A stretch of 64,000 bases of DNA from Guadua angustifolia (GCA_036346375.1 CM070517.1:46100200-46164199); one strand, 5' to 3'; numbered from the stretch's first letter, positions 1-11,343 are shown. A program made the numbers and translations. Notes: generated by a model from the letters alone, not told the origin.

Positions 1-982
1 CGATGTCCTGGTCGTAGTAGCCGTCGCCCACCTCCAGATCGTCCGGAAGATCCGAGGGCGTGGACGATTCGACGTAGTCCCTCCACCTCCAGACTTGCAA
101 GATGTCGCCCCATGGCGCCTGGAGCAGGTACATGCCGGCTGGTTCGACCTTCCCTTCCATCGTTTCTCCCATGATCTTTGTTACAATTGGGGAATCGCCG
201 TTGAGGTCTAGGGTGTATATGGATCCGTCGCAGCGCAGAACGTAGAACAGGCCATCGTCGTCGTTGAAGAAGGAATCGAGGAAGCCACAGCTGACGCGGA
301 TGCACTGGTGGTCGTCCGGCGAGACCCACGTCCACCGCTTGTCGCCGGGTCGGGCGTACGAGAGTTCGCCGATCGGCATGTGCACGAGCAGCGCGACACA
401 CGCGCTCCCGGCGGACGGGCTGCGGGAGAGGGACACCCGGTGGTACATGCAGTCCCGCGCCTCGCGCGCGGTGAAGGGGGTCGGCTCCGGATCGTAACTG
501 GGCCGCTCGAAGACGTTGTACATGAGGCAGCCGTCGGGGCCGGCGAAGCTCTCGACGTGGTGGATGGTAGTGATGGGCGGGAGCGCGGCCTGGGCGCCAG
601 TGACGGGGTTGAGGAGCCGGAGGTTGGAGGCCTCGTCGGCGGTGACCAGCCAGCCGTGGGCCGAGCCGACCGTGGAGTGACTGGTGAGCGGCGGGAGCGG
701 GAAGGGGACGCGGAAGGACTCGCCGGTGAAGGGGCAGTAGACGGCCGCGGCGTCGGGGGCGCAAGCGTCGCAGGCGTAGAGCAGGCAGGGGAGCTGCCTC
801 GGTGAGACCGGGAGGGGGAGGCGGAGGCGGAGTAAGGCGGCGGAAGCGGCGTGCCACGCGGCGCAGACGGCGCCGGAGCGGATGAGGTCGGGGATCTCCA
901 GTTCCTCCATGACAGTCAGGAGCATTTCCTCCAGTAGCCCCGCCCAATCGGGTCTGGCGGCGGCGGCGTTGGCAGATGCCAT
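1..982 (-). CDS. F-box/DUF295 (KIB-like) protein, 3' end cut by window edge
   Basis: An uninterrupted frame of 327 codons starts at ATG 982 on the minus strand and is still open at base 1, so the stop lies outside the window. Residues ~10-45 form an F-box-like helix pair (EIPDLIRSGAVCAAWHAAS). The rest has the beta-propeller-like repeats of DUF295 proteins, including GWLVTADEASNLRLLNPVTG near residue 110 and a DGLFYVLRCDGSIYTLDLNG block near residue 265. Proteins of this family are thought to be substrate adaptors of SCF-type E3 ubiquitin ligases; that is family knowledge, and no substrate can be read here. The frame is strongly GC3-rich, as in expressed grass genes, and a TATA-like box lies ~105 bases upstream. 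Other DUF295 copies and relics occur at 38.6, 39.4, 50.2, 50.9-52.3 and 53.6-54.9 kb. Confidence 0.85.
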   Translation of the reverse strand, partial: MASANAAAARPDWAGLLEEMLLTVMEELEIPDLIRSGAVCAAWHAASAALLRLRLPLPVSPRQLPCLLYACDACAPDAAAVYCPFTGESFRVPFPLPPLTSHSTVGSAHGWLVTADEASNLRLLNPVTGAQAALPPITTIHHVESFAGPDGCLMYNVFERPSYDPEPTPFTAREARDCMYHRVSLSRSPSAGSACVALLVHMPIGELSYARPGDKRWTWVSPDDHQCIRVSCGFLDSFFNDDDGLFYVLRCDGSIYTLDLNGDSPIVTKIMGETMEGKVEPAGMYLLQAPWGDILQVWRWRDYVESSTPSDLPDDLEVGDGYYDQDI

Positions 983-1085
983 GGTGGGCGGCGGAGGCGA
1001 ACCACAGGGAGCTCAGTTTCCCCTACGTCTCTTGGTACACCCTTGATGTCGCCGGCCGTGTGGGTCTTCGAAATACACGGCCTGC

Positions 1086-1092
1086 TTAAATA
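1086..1092 (-). promoter_or_regulatory. TATA-like box of the F-box/DUF295 gene
   Basis: The minus strand reads TATTTAA within GCCTATTTAAGCAGG, about 105 bases before ATG 982. This is a normal spacing for a plant core promoter with a 5'UTR of ~70 bases. It is assigned by sequence and spacing only. Confidence 0.45.
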
Positions 1093-1559
1093 GGCAGCCC
1101 CAAAACCGAATCCGATGACGATGAGGACACTTGTTGGACTCCGACTCGAACATGTAGATGTACTATCCTTTCCTTCATCTAAAAAAAGAAAAGAAATTCT
1201 TCCAGACGAAACTGATTTTATTTGACAAAAGATTCTACATGTTTCTCACTGCAGCGCTCCTTTGGCCCGCGCACCGTTGAGCGCTGCCAGCCGTCCCAGC
1301 GCCAGCCGCTCCTCCCGAAGTGACACACCCATGCTTGGAGAATCACGCGAAGAACCGTGGAGAAGCATCGCTTGAGACTTCAATTAATTAGCTTTGCTCG
1401 TTTCTTCAATCAAGACCAAAGCCATGTGATCAAGATCAGGAGGACAACTTTTTGATCGGAAGCTTTCCTCGTTGCTCCAGAACCTTCGTGAGGAAAATCT
1501 CAACTAGAAGTGCTGCCGACTTGGAGTTTTCAATGAGATAACCAATCTTAATTCCATCT
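1093..1559. other. Intergenic stretch, nothing recognised
   Basis: This is upstream DNA of the DUF295 gene, with an A-rich tract near 1180-1200. I see no coding frame, RNA gene or transposon terminus in it. Confidence 0.4.
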
Positions 1560-1785
1560 GATTAAGTCCGTTCGGGTTGGGGAGCGTCGCGGCCATTTGC
1601 TCACGAGTAGTAAGCTGGGGCTGCCTTCTCGATTCGGATACGGTAAAGATTCGATTTGGGACATCTCGGATGTGGTCATCATAGCGGTTTTTCAGAAAGG
1701 AATTAGCGACGCCAACTTGATGAAAAAGATGTCCTGGAGGCCGCCGACTACGGTAAAAGAGATGTTCGCATTAGCGGACCACTGA

Positions 1786-2955
1786 CGACTGCGCCACGAG
1801 CGCCACCTTAGGCACGGCCACGAGCCTACGCCTGCGTCCCGAGCGCCAACTTCGGCACGGCCAAGAGCCACGCCGCGCTTCGAAGCGCCAACTTCGCACG
1901 GCCACGAGTCACGCTGCGCCCGCGCCACCGCACCACGAGCCTACGCTGCGCCTCGGCGCCAATTTCGCACGCCCACGAGCCTACGCTGCGCCCGGCGCCA
2001 ACCGGCGCACGCTAAGAGCCACGCCGCGCTTCGAAGCGCCAACGCACGGCCACGAGCCTACGCTGCGCCCGAGCGCCACTTTAGGCGCGCCACGAAGCTA
2101 CGACCACGAGTTTACGCTGCGCTTCGAAGCGCCACCTTAGGCACGCCCACGAGCCTCGCCGCGCCGAAGCGCCAACCGCACGCCACGAGCCACGCCGCGC
2201 TTCGAAGCGCCAACCTCGCGCGGCCACGAGCCTCGCTACGCCGAAGCGCCACCTTAGGCACGCCACGAGCCTACGCTGCGCCGAGCGCCAACTTTGCACG
2301 CTAAGAGCGCGCCGCGAAGCGCCAACGACACGCCACGAGTTTACGCCGCCTTCGAAGCGCCAACCGCACGGCCAAGAGCCACGCCGCGCTTCGAAGCGCC
2401 AACCGGCACGCCACGACCTTACGCCGCGCTTCGAAGCGCCACTTAGTAACGCCACGAGCCTACGCCGCGCTTCGAAGCGCCAACGGCGCAAAAGCCACGC
2501 GCGCTTCGAAGCGCCAACTTCGCACGCCACGAGCCTACGCCGCGCTTCGAAGCGCCAATTTCGCACGGCTAAGAGCCGCGCCGCGCTTCGAAGCGCCAAC
2601 CGGCACGACCACGAAGTTTACGCCGCGCCGAAGCGCCACCTTAGGCACGCCACGAAGTCACGCCGCGCTTCGAAGCGCCAACTTCGCATGGCCAAGAGCC
2701 ACGCCGCGCTTCGAAGCGCCAACTTCGCACGGCCACGAAGCTTACGCTGCGCTTCGAAGCGCCACCTTAGGCACGGCCACGAGCCTACACTGCGCCGAAG
2801 CGCCAACTCGCACGGCCAAGAGCCACGCCTGCGCCCCGAGCGCCAACTTCGGCACGCCACGAGCCTACGCCGCGCCGAAGCGCCACCTTCAAGCACGGCC
2901 ACGAGCCACGCCGGTGCCCGAGCGCCACCTTTCACGACGCCACGAGCCACGCACA
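1786..2955. repeat. GC-rich tandem array, ~42-bp unit, about 30 copies
   Basis: Units follow the plan CACGAGCCTACGC, then GCGCTTCGAAGCGC, then CAACTTCGCACGGC, each 38-44 bases long. The core GCGCTTCGAAGCGC is a perfect 14-base palindrome and is intact in roughly half the units. Monomers differ at two diagnostic places: CACGAG versus CAAGAG at the start, and AACTTCGCAC versus ACCTTAGGCAC at the end. In the right half these variants recur every third unit. Many units carry small deletions. The long minus-strand frames across this array come from the repeat and are not taken as genes. Confidence 0.9.
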
Positions 2956-3851
2956 TTTATTTAGTAAGGACGACACGATCGTCGACAACACATGGAGTAT
3001 AGAGCAGCTAAGTCGCTTTTTACTCAATTATGTCATTATGAATAAAATTGTTGGCTTTTTTGACTTGCTACTTAGTTGATCCACAACTAAGCAGTAAGTC
3101 GGGGGCTACACCTAATAGTGTGCGCATGTGCACATCTTTTTTTGAGTTGTATTTTTCTTCTTTTACTTAACGATTGCAAATGAATCCGAGTGCGTTAATT
3201 CCGAGTTGTGAAGCTCTGACCCCATGAACGGCGAACTTTAGTCACTCAAAATGCGTGCCTGGGAAAAAGAGCCATGAGCCGACTCCCGATGCTCGGGGGC
3301 TAGACTAGTCGGGTAGAGTGCTTAAACATAAAGAGTCAAACCACTCGGATGAATTCAAAATCAATAAGGAAAAGGAGTAAAAAACTCTAAAGTTATATAT
3401 AAACCAGTCGGACACCACATCCGAGTGAATGGTTTTTACATTGCCTAAGTTCTGCATATACATGATTTCAGGGCTACTAAATTTGGATGCAACGCGTGTG
3501 GGCCAACGCTTCAATGACGACATCAGCAACTTCGACGACGAATGAATTTAAAGGGAGCGGCGCTGAATTTCGCCTTGAGCGGGAAAAGCGTTTTGACTTT
3601 TGCATATCGTTTGGGATACGGTATGGCTCATGATGGGCCACCAGCTGTATGCCGCGACAGTCGGATATAATTCAACGCGTGGAGCTCTATTGAGTCTTTC
3701 ACGATCTTTTTGCCTACAATGGGCACTCGGCTGGAAAGGAAAGCCAGTCGGGAAACTACATCAAGAACTGGAAGCACTCGGTGTGAAGCATGACTTGGTT
3801 GGGCTGCGACCAAGAAGGCGGCGACTCGATCGCAAAGCACTCGGGGGCTAC

Positions 3852-4315
3852 TGTGGAATATATGGACCCCAGGTGTCTGCATGGCAGGTCGTGAGGACCA
3901 CCCAAGAGGGGATGGGCCAAGCCGACTACATGAAGATGGGTATTGCTCAGGAGGCAGGCCGCCATGCGCAACAAGGAAATCCTAGAGATAGAAATCGATC
4001 CGGATTAGGCAAGACGCGGTTGTAATCCAAACTGATACGTAGTCGGAATAGATATAAACTCCACCTCGAGTCCGAGTAGGACTCTCTTTTGTAAACCGCC
4101 TCCGCCCCTGTTATATAAAGGGAGGGGACGGGAGAAGCAGGAGAAGAAGATCATCAGCAAATAAGCTAACCACATATAATCCCAGAGCACAGGACTAGGG
4201 TATTATCTCCACCGCGAGAGCCCGAACCTGTATAATTTCCGTGTCTTGTGCTACCATCGAGTTTGGATCCAGCGCCTAGCCCCCTTTTCATTATTGTCGG
4301 TAACAAACGTCGACA
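3852..4315 (+). repeat. Gypsy 3' LTR (464 bp)
   Basis: It starts TGTGGAATATATGG directly after a CGGGGGCTAC purine-rich tract and ends ACGTCGACA. Inside are a TATA box (TTATATAAAGGG near 4109) and a CCGCGAGAGCCCG-type leader typical of grass gypsy LTRs. No matching 5' LTR or target duplication could be placed, so the boundaries are by eye. Confidence 0.55.
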
Positions 4316-5715
4316 CAAGGAGAGTAACTTTAATAGAGTAAATAATTTATTCGTGGGGTTTATGTCTCACATAATGAAACTTTTCTTTTCTTAATGAGAC
4401 GTTCTACTCTCCCCTTCGAAATGTGGTATAAGCGACAAAGCCACAATTTCGATGAACTTTTATAAATATTTCACTTTTGATGAAGCCAATAGAGTTAGCA
4501 ACATACTTAATGCTTCCCAAATATTTTATAAAAGTGTAAGTAATTACCTTTTATAATGGAAACATAAATTACATTATCAGAATAGAGGGTGAAAACATAA
4601 CTTAGTACTGATGGAAACTTCCAACAGCTCCGACATTAGCCCCATATTCATTCTCTAAGGTTTTGCTTTAAAACTATCATAGTCTTGATGTAATGTTGGC
4701 AGCATAAACTTAGTCTACTGTCTTAGTATTTAGCTAACTTTCTCATTCTTCATTATTGTTGTCCGAATGTTTTGATCAAGTGTTTAATTAATTCAAAAGT
4801 AGTTTTTATCACTTTTGAAATTTTCTAGAAAATTTTATGTAGAGATACTATGGTATGTAGTTTCTATTTTCTTTGGTTTTGCTTAATTCGCTAATGTGGT
4901 TTTCATACAATAATTCCTCAAAGTTAACTAGTTTTCAAACCATTTTTGAATATTTAGTGCAGTACAAAATCCATAATCGGAGCTATCATAACTGGTTAAA
5001 ATGTTTCTAAACTTTTTAAATATGGGCCCTAGGCAGTGAAAAACCTTCTTTAAAAATTTGGGTTAAAATATTTCATGGGGAATTATTAAAAAATTTGGCA
5101 TTGATGACTGCTCAGAAATTCCTTTTCGGATTTTGATTTATTTAAGAGTGCAGATGGTAATATTTATTTTTGAAACTTTTTTCAGGGTTACATTTATGTC
5201 AAGAATACTATTACAAAAATTTAAATTCAATATCTTGTATATTAATTTTATAAAAATTCGACATTCTAATTTTCATATTTTTAGAGTTTCATAATTTATA
5301 TTGTAATATATTTATAAAACCTAATAAAATTGTAATATTATGAAAATACTTTACGATACAAATCTACATATGATTTTTAATGTATCTAATTTAAATATTT
5401 GAAAAGATATCGATGATCAAAGTTATAAAATTTTAATTGCACCTATATTCAAAATAATAACTATTTATCGCTGGTGGAGGGAGTATTAAACTACCGTGGG
5501 TGTCCTAATTCTACTCCTTTTGTCTAGTTTTCTTTCTCAACCATCCTGCCAACTCTCAGCTTACGATTCAAAATCCGAGTAGGCCAATTTTTGGATTCCG
5601 ACAACACAGCAAAGTGGCACGGGGTCGTTTCCGTTTAGAAACTTTTTATATGCCCTATCTAGCCATGCGGGCAGTCGGCAGGAGACTCACGCGCCCGAAC
5701 GCTTAGAAAATAAGT
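4316..5715. other. AT-rich intergenic DNA with a Stowaway-like MITE end
   Basis: No gene is visible. About 5200-5486 resembles the interior of Tc1/mariner-type Stowaway elements (ATCGATGATCAAAGTTATAA) and ends in GGAGGGAGTATT, the reverse of the TACTCCCTCC terminus common in grasses. The other terminus was not found, so this is a fragment. Confidence 0.4.
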
Positions 5716-6402
5716 TGGGTTGAAAGTAATTCCTGGGACGGACGCTATGACCTTGTTGTTTGTACAGACAGTGCGGTTTGTCACCCAGCCTTCTCTTTAA
5801 GCATGGGTTGCCTAATTAACATCCTTTTAGTTTCTGGTGGAATACTCAACCACTTTCTGCATTGTGCTATTGTCCTGTTCAGGTTTATGTGGAAGGGCCA
5901 GCTCGTCCGACAAGGGGTGCTGCTGCTATTGCAATGCTCATTGGTCCTAATGCTCCTATTTCATTTGAGAGTAAATACAGAGCTTCTCACATGGCTCACA
6001 TTTATGATTTCTACAAGCCTGATCTTGCGACTGAATATCCGGTTAGTTTTTGTACCTCTCTACCATTTTTATTCACGTATATACGGGATTTTTTTTTCTT
6101 TTGAATGCCCTGTCTCTAGCTATCCTATAACATCATGTTCATTGCTGATCATTGATAGAAAACTATCCCAAGCATGCTACCTGATGGCATAGGAGTAGTA
6201 TTGTATCTGCCATCCTTGAATCCTTGTAACTATTTATTGTTACTGTTACAGGATGGCCAACGAATTGTCATGTTCTCGTACGGCAGCGGCTTGACATCCA
6301 CTACGTTTTCATTGAGACTAAACAATGGCCAGCGGCCCTTCAGTTCATTAAACAGTGCTTCGGTGCTTGATGTCACCGAGAAGCTTCAGTCAAGACATGC
6401 GG
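5716..6402 (+). pseudogene. HMGS: Hydroxymethylglutaryl-CoA synthase (HMGS) pseudogene, internally deleted
   Basis: Four plant HMGS exon pieces lie in order. 5716-5775 encodes WVESNSWDGRYDLVVCTDSA. 5883-6041 encodes VYVEGPARPTRGAAAIAML and continues to the block ending FYKPDLATEYP. About 6154-6194 encodes a relic of KLSQACYLMA followed at once by a stop. 6252-6400 encodes GQRIVMFSYGSGLTSTTFSL onward to VTEKLQSRH. Splice signals are partly kept (GTTTGT after 5775, AG before 5883, GTTAGT after 6041). The exons that should lie between the third and fourth pieces are missing, as are all 5' exons, including the one with the catalytic cysteine. HMGS makes HMG-CoA in the cytosolic mevalonate pathway; this copy cannot. 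Retained introns show that it arose from genomic DNA rather than a processed transcript. Confidence 0.88.
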
Positions 6403-7600
6403 TCTGCCCTTCCATCCCCTCTCTACCCACAGCCTGTCTGCTCTTATAGATGAACATATATTGTCTGGTGTACGGTTCCAGAATTCATTACCAAAATGGT
6501 TCCTGCCATTCTGCCAAACTGGCAACAAATTGCCTTGAAGGGTCAATTCAGTGTTAGGAACTATGGAAGTTTAGTCCATGACATAGTTTAATGTTTGAGT
6601 TTACATTAGTCCCTAAACCATGCTATATGCGGAAAATAAATTGGGTATGTTTATCTTTTACCCATTATATCCACCATGTGCACATAGCTATATATCATGA
6701 TCTGAATCACCACTAAACCACCAGAATTTGGGTTGCATGCTAATAACAAACTAAGGTGCCCAAAATATATGCATCAAACAACGCAGGCTCAGCACCTACT
6801 GAAAGTCTGAAATGGCCAGCAGCCCAGTACTGAGCATGAGTGACCACAAGAAGAGCAATTTAACGAGACAAACAACACACCAATTCATAAAAGGATATCT
6901 CCTCACTATGTACATGAGTCAACAGATTAAGTAGCCTTCATAACCAAACCATGCAACTTGCATATCATAATGCCTAATTAATGCAGTGAAAAGCATCACT
7001 TCTCTGTTTTGGAAACAACAGATCAATCAATTCAGTGGGAACAACCTGGAGGTCTGCAAGGGCAACCCAATGGCTCCAACTGAAAACCAATTTAAGGATA
7101 AATTTGCCGAATTAACACACTCACATGTGGAAAATTATCTGGAACTTTCAACTTCCAAGTACGAAGTTATGAACTCATTATACATCAAGACATGAACTTG
7201 GAAAGTATCGATTCTGTATTAGAACTATCAGCAGTATATTACAGCAAAGCCAGTTTCTATAAGCTCCAAATATCAATTCAACATCACCAGAATTTAGAAA
7301 TGAACACAAGCTTAAGGAAGCTTGCTTCCAAAGAAAAGTCAGCAGTTATCGAAGATTTGTATACTTCAAGCAATCTATAAGAATGTACATCTTAGCAATT
7401 TTTATGCACAGGTTCAACTTTTCTATGTATATCTTGGTGGGAAAGGCTAATGGGCCGTTGCAGAGACAGGAGGAAAGGACTTGCTGCACGGTAAAGTGAT
7501 GAAAATGCTATGCCCGCGATCCGCTGCCTGCATGGAAAACGTCCAGAATCAAATGGGACATTTCAAAAAATGAAAGGCTCCAATGTTGTATTAATCAACA
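6403..7600. other. Intergenic stretch without a supported gene
   Basis: The short frames at 6986-7380 have AT-rich composition and no recognisable domain. They are not called as genes. No transposon termini were recognised. Confidence 0.4.
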
Positions 7601-7706
7601 ATTGCTTCAACAGTTTAGGCAATTAGCAATGTCGCGCAAAACTCTCTTTAGGAAAACGGACAAAAAAATTCCTAAGAACTCCAAAATTTTCACCTGGTTG
7701 CAGTGC

Positions 7707-8180
7707 CTAGCGTTGGTTCGGATGAAAAATAGCCTTGTGCTCGTAGTAGGAGGCCAGGGTAGCAAACCAATTATTACAGTAAGTGCACTCTGTAAGCCTC
7801 GACTTCTTGCGCATGATTTGTCGGTGGCAGGCAGTGTAATGCTTCTTGAAAGACTTGGGACGGAGGGTAAAGAACGCGAGGAGAGCGCGCTGGAGCGCCT
7901 CGGCGGTGTCAAATACGGGGACCTGGTCCTCCTCGTGCTGCGGCGGCGGCTCGTCGTCGAACTCCTCGCCCTCCTCCACCCAATCGACCCACTCGTCCGG
8001 GACCTCGTCGGCGTCGGGGATTTCACCCTCCTCGTGCTGCGGCGGCTGCTGGTCGGCTCCGGCGGCCCCGCCGACCTCCTCCTCTATCCCCTGGAGCCAT
8101 CCCAGGGCGTGATCACCATCAGGCTCGCCGTCGACGGCGGCGCCGCCGAACTCCTCGACCCCCTCGCCATGGTCACCCAT
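7707..8180 (-). CDS. Small acidic C2H2 zinc-finger protein
   Basis: The single-exon frame encodes 157 residues. Residues 1-85 are very acidic and rich in G, E, D and P (EEGEIPDADEVPDEWVDWVE), apparently disordered. Residues ~86-130 are basic and helical (ALQRALLAFFTLRPKSFKKH). Near the C-terminus is one classical finger: CTYC, a 12-residue spacer, H, four residues, H (CTYCNNWFATLASYYEHKAI then FH), ending six residues later. It lacks the QALGGH core of plant EPF-type fingers. The fold implies zinc binding and possibly nucleic-acid or protein contact; the specific role is unknown. A TATA box sits ~140 bases upstream of the start. High GC3 and a clean promoter support a real gene. Confidence 0.72.
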   Translation of the reverse strand: MGDHGEGVEEFGGAAVDGEPDGDHALGWLQGIEEEVGGAAGADQQPPQHEEGEIPDADEVPDEWVDWVEEGEEFDDEPPPQHEEDQVPVFDTAEALQRALLAFFTLRPKSFKKHYTACHRQIMRKKSRLTECTYCNNWFATLASYYEHKAIFHPNQR

Positions 8181-8317
8181 ACTGCTCGTCGCGGCGGGAA
8201 AGGATCGAAGACAGAGATGGGTTCTTGATTTCGGAGCGGGTTGTTTCTTGGTTCTTGGCTGTTTCTTGGCTTGGGTGGCGAGCGAGAGGGTGTGTCTGTT
8301 TGAAGGGGGAAGCGGGG

Positions 8318-8324
8318 TTTTATA
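8318..8324 (-). promoter_or_regulatory. TATA box of the C2H2 zinc-finger gene
   Basis: The minus strand reads CGCTATAAAACCCCGC, a textbook TATAAAA about 140 bases before ATG 8180. It predicts a transcript start near 8290 and a 5'UTR of about 110 bases. Confidence 0.6.
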
Positions 8325-8330
8325 GCGGTG

Positions 8331-11083
8331 CGTGAGTTACCGGAGTAAATTGGTTACTGCCTTGTTGTTTGCATGGACAGGGAGTAACTAGAAATTAACC
8401 CGGTTTGTACGCAGGCATGGTGTGATGCGGGCCGGCATGCGCTCGTGTACTCCCAGGTTGGTGCGGAGAAGACATGGAACTACAGCAGTCTGTGCAGTCA
8501 TTTCAGGCCATATAATTACTGCATATAAATTATATAGAAGTATAGAACTAAACTGGAGGAGAAACACAGCGTGCCGGATATTGCATAGACTGCTGCCAAT
8601 CTTGGCATTCTGTTCACAGTCCTAAAAATGGCTAGCATTGAACTCTTACGAACAAAGGGTAGATGAAGGCGCACTGTTTTCGATTTATAAATAAGAGCTC
8701 TTCTGCAAACAAACTTACATCTGATCCTGCGGTCAGATAAAGAGGGGAGGTAGCCGAGCACAAGCTAGGTTTTCGATTTGTTATACAAGGCAGCTTGGCC
8801 CCGTACGTGGACACGCTCGGCATCCATACGTGCCCATTTTTCCCAGCCCGGCACGGTTCTTTGGAGGGCTCGTGCGTCCGGTCGGCCGAGACGTTACGCC
8901 GCCCGCGCGTGGTTTGGGACAGCGCCCCATGCAGACGAGCGGTTTAGCTGGAGCGCTCAGGCTCGGCGTAATAATTATAGCACGAGTAGCACTAGTAAAG
9001 TGATCTTGTTTGGATGTTTCAATTGGGCAAGCGATTGATTTTTAAGTAAGTAAAGATAATAAAGCGGAGGCCGAGGACAACTCTGAGTCCGGCCCAGCGA
9101 GGCCGGTAAGATTGGACTGGCAGGCCTGTGTAGCCGTGTAGGTGATCCGCACTAAAGTAGATTGCACTATGTGCATGCGTGGGCTGGTGCGCATGGCCCA
9201 GCTGGGTCTAGTCCTCCCGGCCTGGCACGGAGATGGACGGACGGGGGATTCGGAGCTCAGGCCCGCGTTGCGCATCTGGTGGCCATCTGAAGCAGCCGTT
9301 ACGCCGCCTGCGCCTAGGCAGAAAAAATACAGGGCGCCGGATATTGCATGCACAGTGGTGGCAGACTGTTCATTCATGGTCCAAAAAACGACTCGCATGG
9401 AATTCAGGTAAGAATCCAGTGGCAAAGGGATCGGAGCAACATAGCAAATATAGTCTTATGTAACCAAAATTCGTACTTTTATTAGCAAATAGAGGTTTGA
9501 ATTCGAGAAAGCATAAAATGAATCGATATACTGATTGGTTTGAAGTTGTTAGCATGCAGAAAGGGGTTAATCATAGCAAACATGCTACTTTCCGTTTAGT
9601 CTCTAGTTCTTCTATTAACACTTTTGTTTCTCACTGTTAGCAGTTTTTTCTCTAATTCTCTGACTTCACATGAGTTTTCTCATTGTGCAAAATAAGTAAA
9701 GTGAAAGATAATCAAAATTCTCTTAAAATGGATAATTAAAAAAAATGCTAATCCATCGGAGCAGAGGAAAAACTAACTTGTTCAATGATGCACGGCTGCA
9801 CAGGAATGCTCCTCGGCCGCCTCCCGGGTTCCCCGTCCCTCAACGGTCGCCAGATTCTCAGTCCCCTGCTGCAGCCTCGTCGCACAGCCTCGCCGGACTT
9901 TTCCTCTCGATACGCAGCACTTTGTCCTCCTCTCTCTGTTTCAGTGTTGGCATCTTGAGTTCTTGACGATGTGAATATCTGGTGCTTTGCCCTTACGCAC
10001 AGCCTTGGGCCTTGTGGGCTTTCGGTGCCAGAGCAAGCTAGTAGACTGGGAGCCGTACCTTCTTCCCCGAGCCTAGCAAGCACCATAGATGATGAGCACC
10101 GGGCCAGCGGTAGAGGACTAGAGGGTGGGCTCGAGCGGGGTTAACAATACCGTTTTGGTCTTTGGTCTCGGATTTGGACAAGCCGGTGGTGCCAAAATTT
10201 GCAAAAAAATCTAATGGTTTTAAAAGTCAAACAAATCTAAAACATAGTCAGACTATGGAGCAAAATTCGAACGAAAAGATCGAAAACCAGTCAAAAAGCG
10301 ACATATTTCGAGCGATTTTCGTGAAAATCGACGACAGGCAGAAAAATTAGGAAAAATGTTGTAAAATTCCAAACTTTGTTTTTTTTTCAAAAAATATTCA
10401 CACCAAAGGTCGCAAAGCTATTAATACTAATTTTAGAGAATTTTTAGATAATTTTTTTTCAAATTTTTGAATTTTTTGAATTTGAGTTTGAGCGGTAAAC
10501 CGAACGAAATCCTTTTCCAAACCAAAATGGTAAAAGCGCGGGTTTTCCACAAAAAATGAAACCCTGCCGCTCGAGACCTACTAAGCTGATCCTCCTATTG
10601 GATTCACCCATGCGTAAGATCACGCACTCGGCTAGAGCGCATCTACGTTTCAACACACTGCATGCGGCTTTCGCCTTTTTGGTCGCCCTGACGTGCGGAG
10701 AAGAAAGTGTACTGCGTAATGGTCCCGTCGTGTAGAATGGCTGGCCGGGAGCGAGACGCGGCCGGTGCGATATCACACCGTTCATCAACATGTCTCAATG
10801 ACACGTCAAATACTGCGCATAGAGGAGTTCCGTGCACCAAGTTCCAACGAGTTCTTCCAGGAGAAAAATATGGATAATATACTTGAATTCAACACAACAG
10901 TTAGACGTAATTTTTTTCCCTTTCCATTACACCGCGCGTGCTGTTGTATTTCCAGTTCTGAGTAAATTAAACCCAAGTCGTAGCAATTGAAAGCTACCAG
11001 ATTTGATACGTGCCGCCGGCGCTGGCTTGATCCGACTTTACGAAGCTACACCAACATGTGATAGCTGATACACTGCCAATTAT
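8331..11083. other. Intergenic DNA with a diverged repeat pair and an A-rich block
   Basis: Two segments share CGGATATTGCAT and flanking words (about 8565-8640 and 9318-9420), looking like an old dispersed repeat. Position 9745-10090 is GC-rich but has no domain. Position 10190-10490 is rich in A and T runs. No gene is supported. Confidence 0.35.
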
Positions 11084-11090
11084 TATATAC
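11084..11090 (+). promoter_or_regulatory. TATA box of STP gene 1
   Basis: TATATAC within CAATTATTATATACGC lies about 255 bases before ATG 11344. The flanking words (CTGCCAATTATT upstream, GTCAAGC downstream) are shared with the upstream regions of STP genes 2 and 3, where the TATA itself has been replaced by TTTCGTATGG. Confidence 0.5.
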
Positions 11091-11343
11091 GCATCACTGC
11101 AACTTAGTCAAGCTTCGCTGTGGAAAATTTGCGCGGCGTACAAGGCAACAGATCGCCAATGAAGCAAATTCCAAGCAAGGTCGTTCACGCCAAGCTTGAC
11201 CACGCGCGTAGCGATCGAGCATCTTGGAACGATAAGAGCAGCGAGTCAACACTCGCAAATAACCCAGGCAAGGAGGCTCGGTCACACTCACAGTGCTCAG
11301 CTAGCTTGAGCTACCACCAAGCTCGTACTCTACCTTCCAAACC

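Larger units (their letters stand above)
1560..4315 (+). mobile_element. Decayed Ty3/gypsy element: gag scrap, tandem array, 3' LTR
   Basis: Three pieces in the same orientation suggest one old 5'-truncated gypsy element. First, 1597-1785 encodes a gag-like peptide (VFQKGISDANLMKKMSWRPP, then TVKEMFALADH), the pattern found in gypsy gag proteins. Second, a GC-rich tandem array fills about 1786-2955. Third, 2956-3851 looks like 3' internal sequence with three CGGGGGCTA motifs (near 3098, 3294 and 3842), the last ending directly before TG at 3852, as a polypurine tract abuts an LTR. No pol sequence is visible. That the pieces belong to one element is inference; the array could have expanded inside it or been captured. 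Elements with tandem repeats near the 3' end are known in the Tat branch of gypsy. Confidence 0.6.

Noticed and set aside
264..805. Plus-strand frames of up to 165 codons
   Set aside because: Antisense shadows of the GC3-rich DUF295 coding sequence.
2081..2599. 172-codon minus frame over the GC-rich array
   Set aside because: A product of the tandem repeat (WRFEARR repeated); no start context, and unit-length changes shift the frame.
7602..8228. 208-codon plus-strand frame
   Set aside because: Antisense of the C2H2 zinc-finger gene, which has the motif, promoter and composition of the real strand.
9748..10086. 112-codon minus frame in GC-rich DNA
   Set aside because: No domain, no promoter and no paralogue. 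Not enough evidence to call it.
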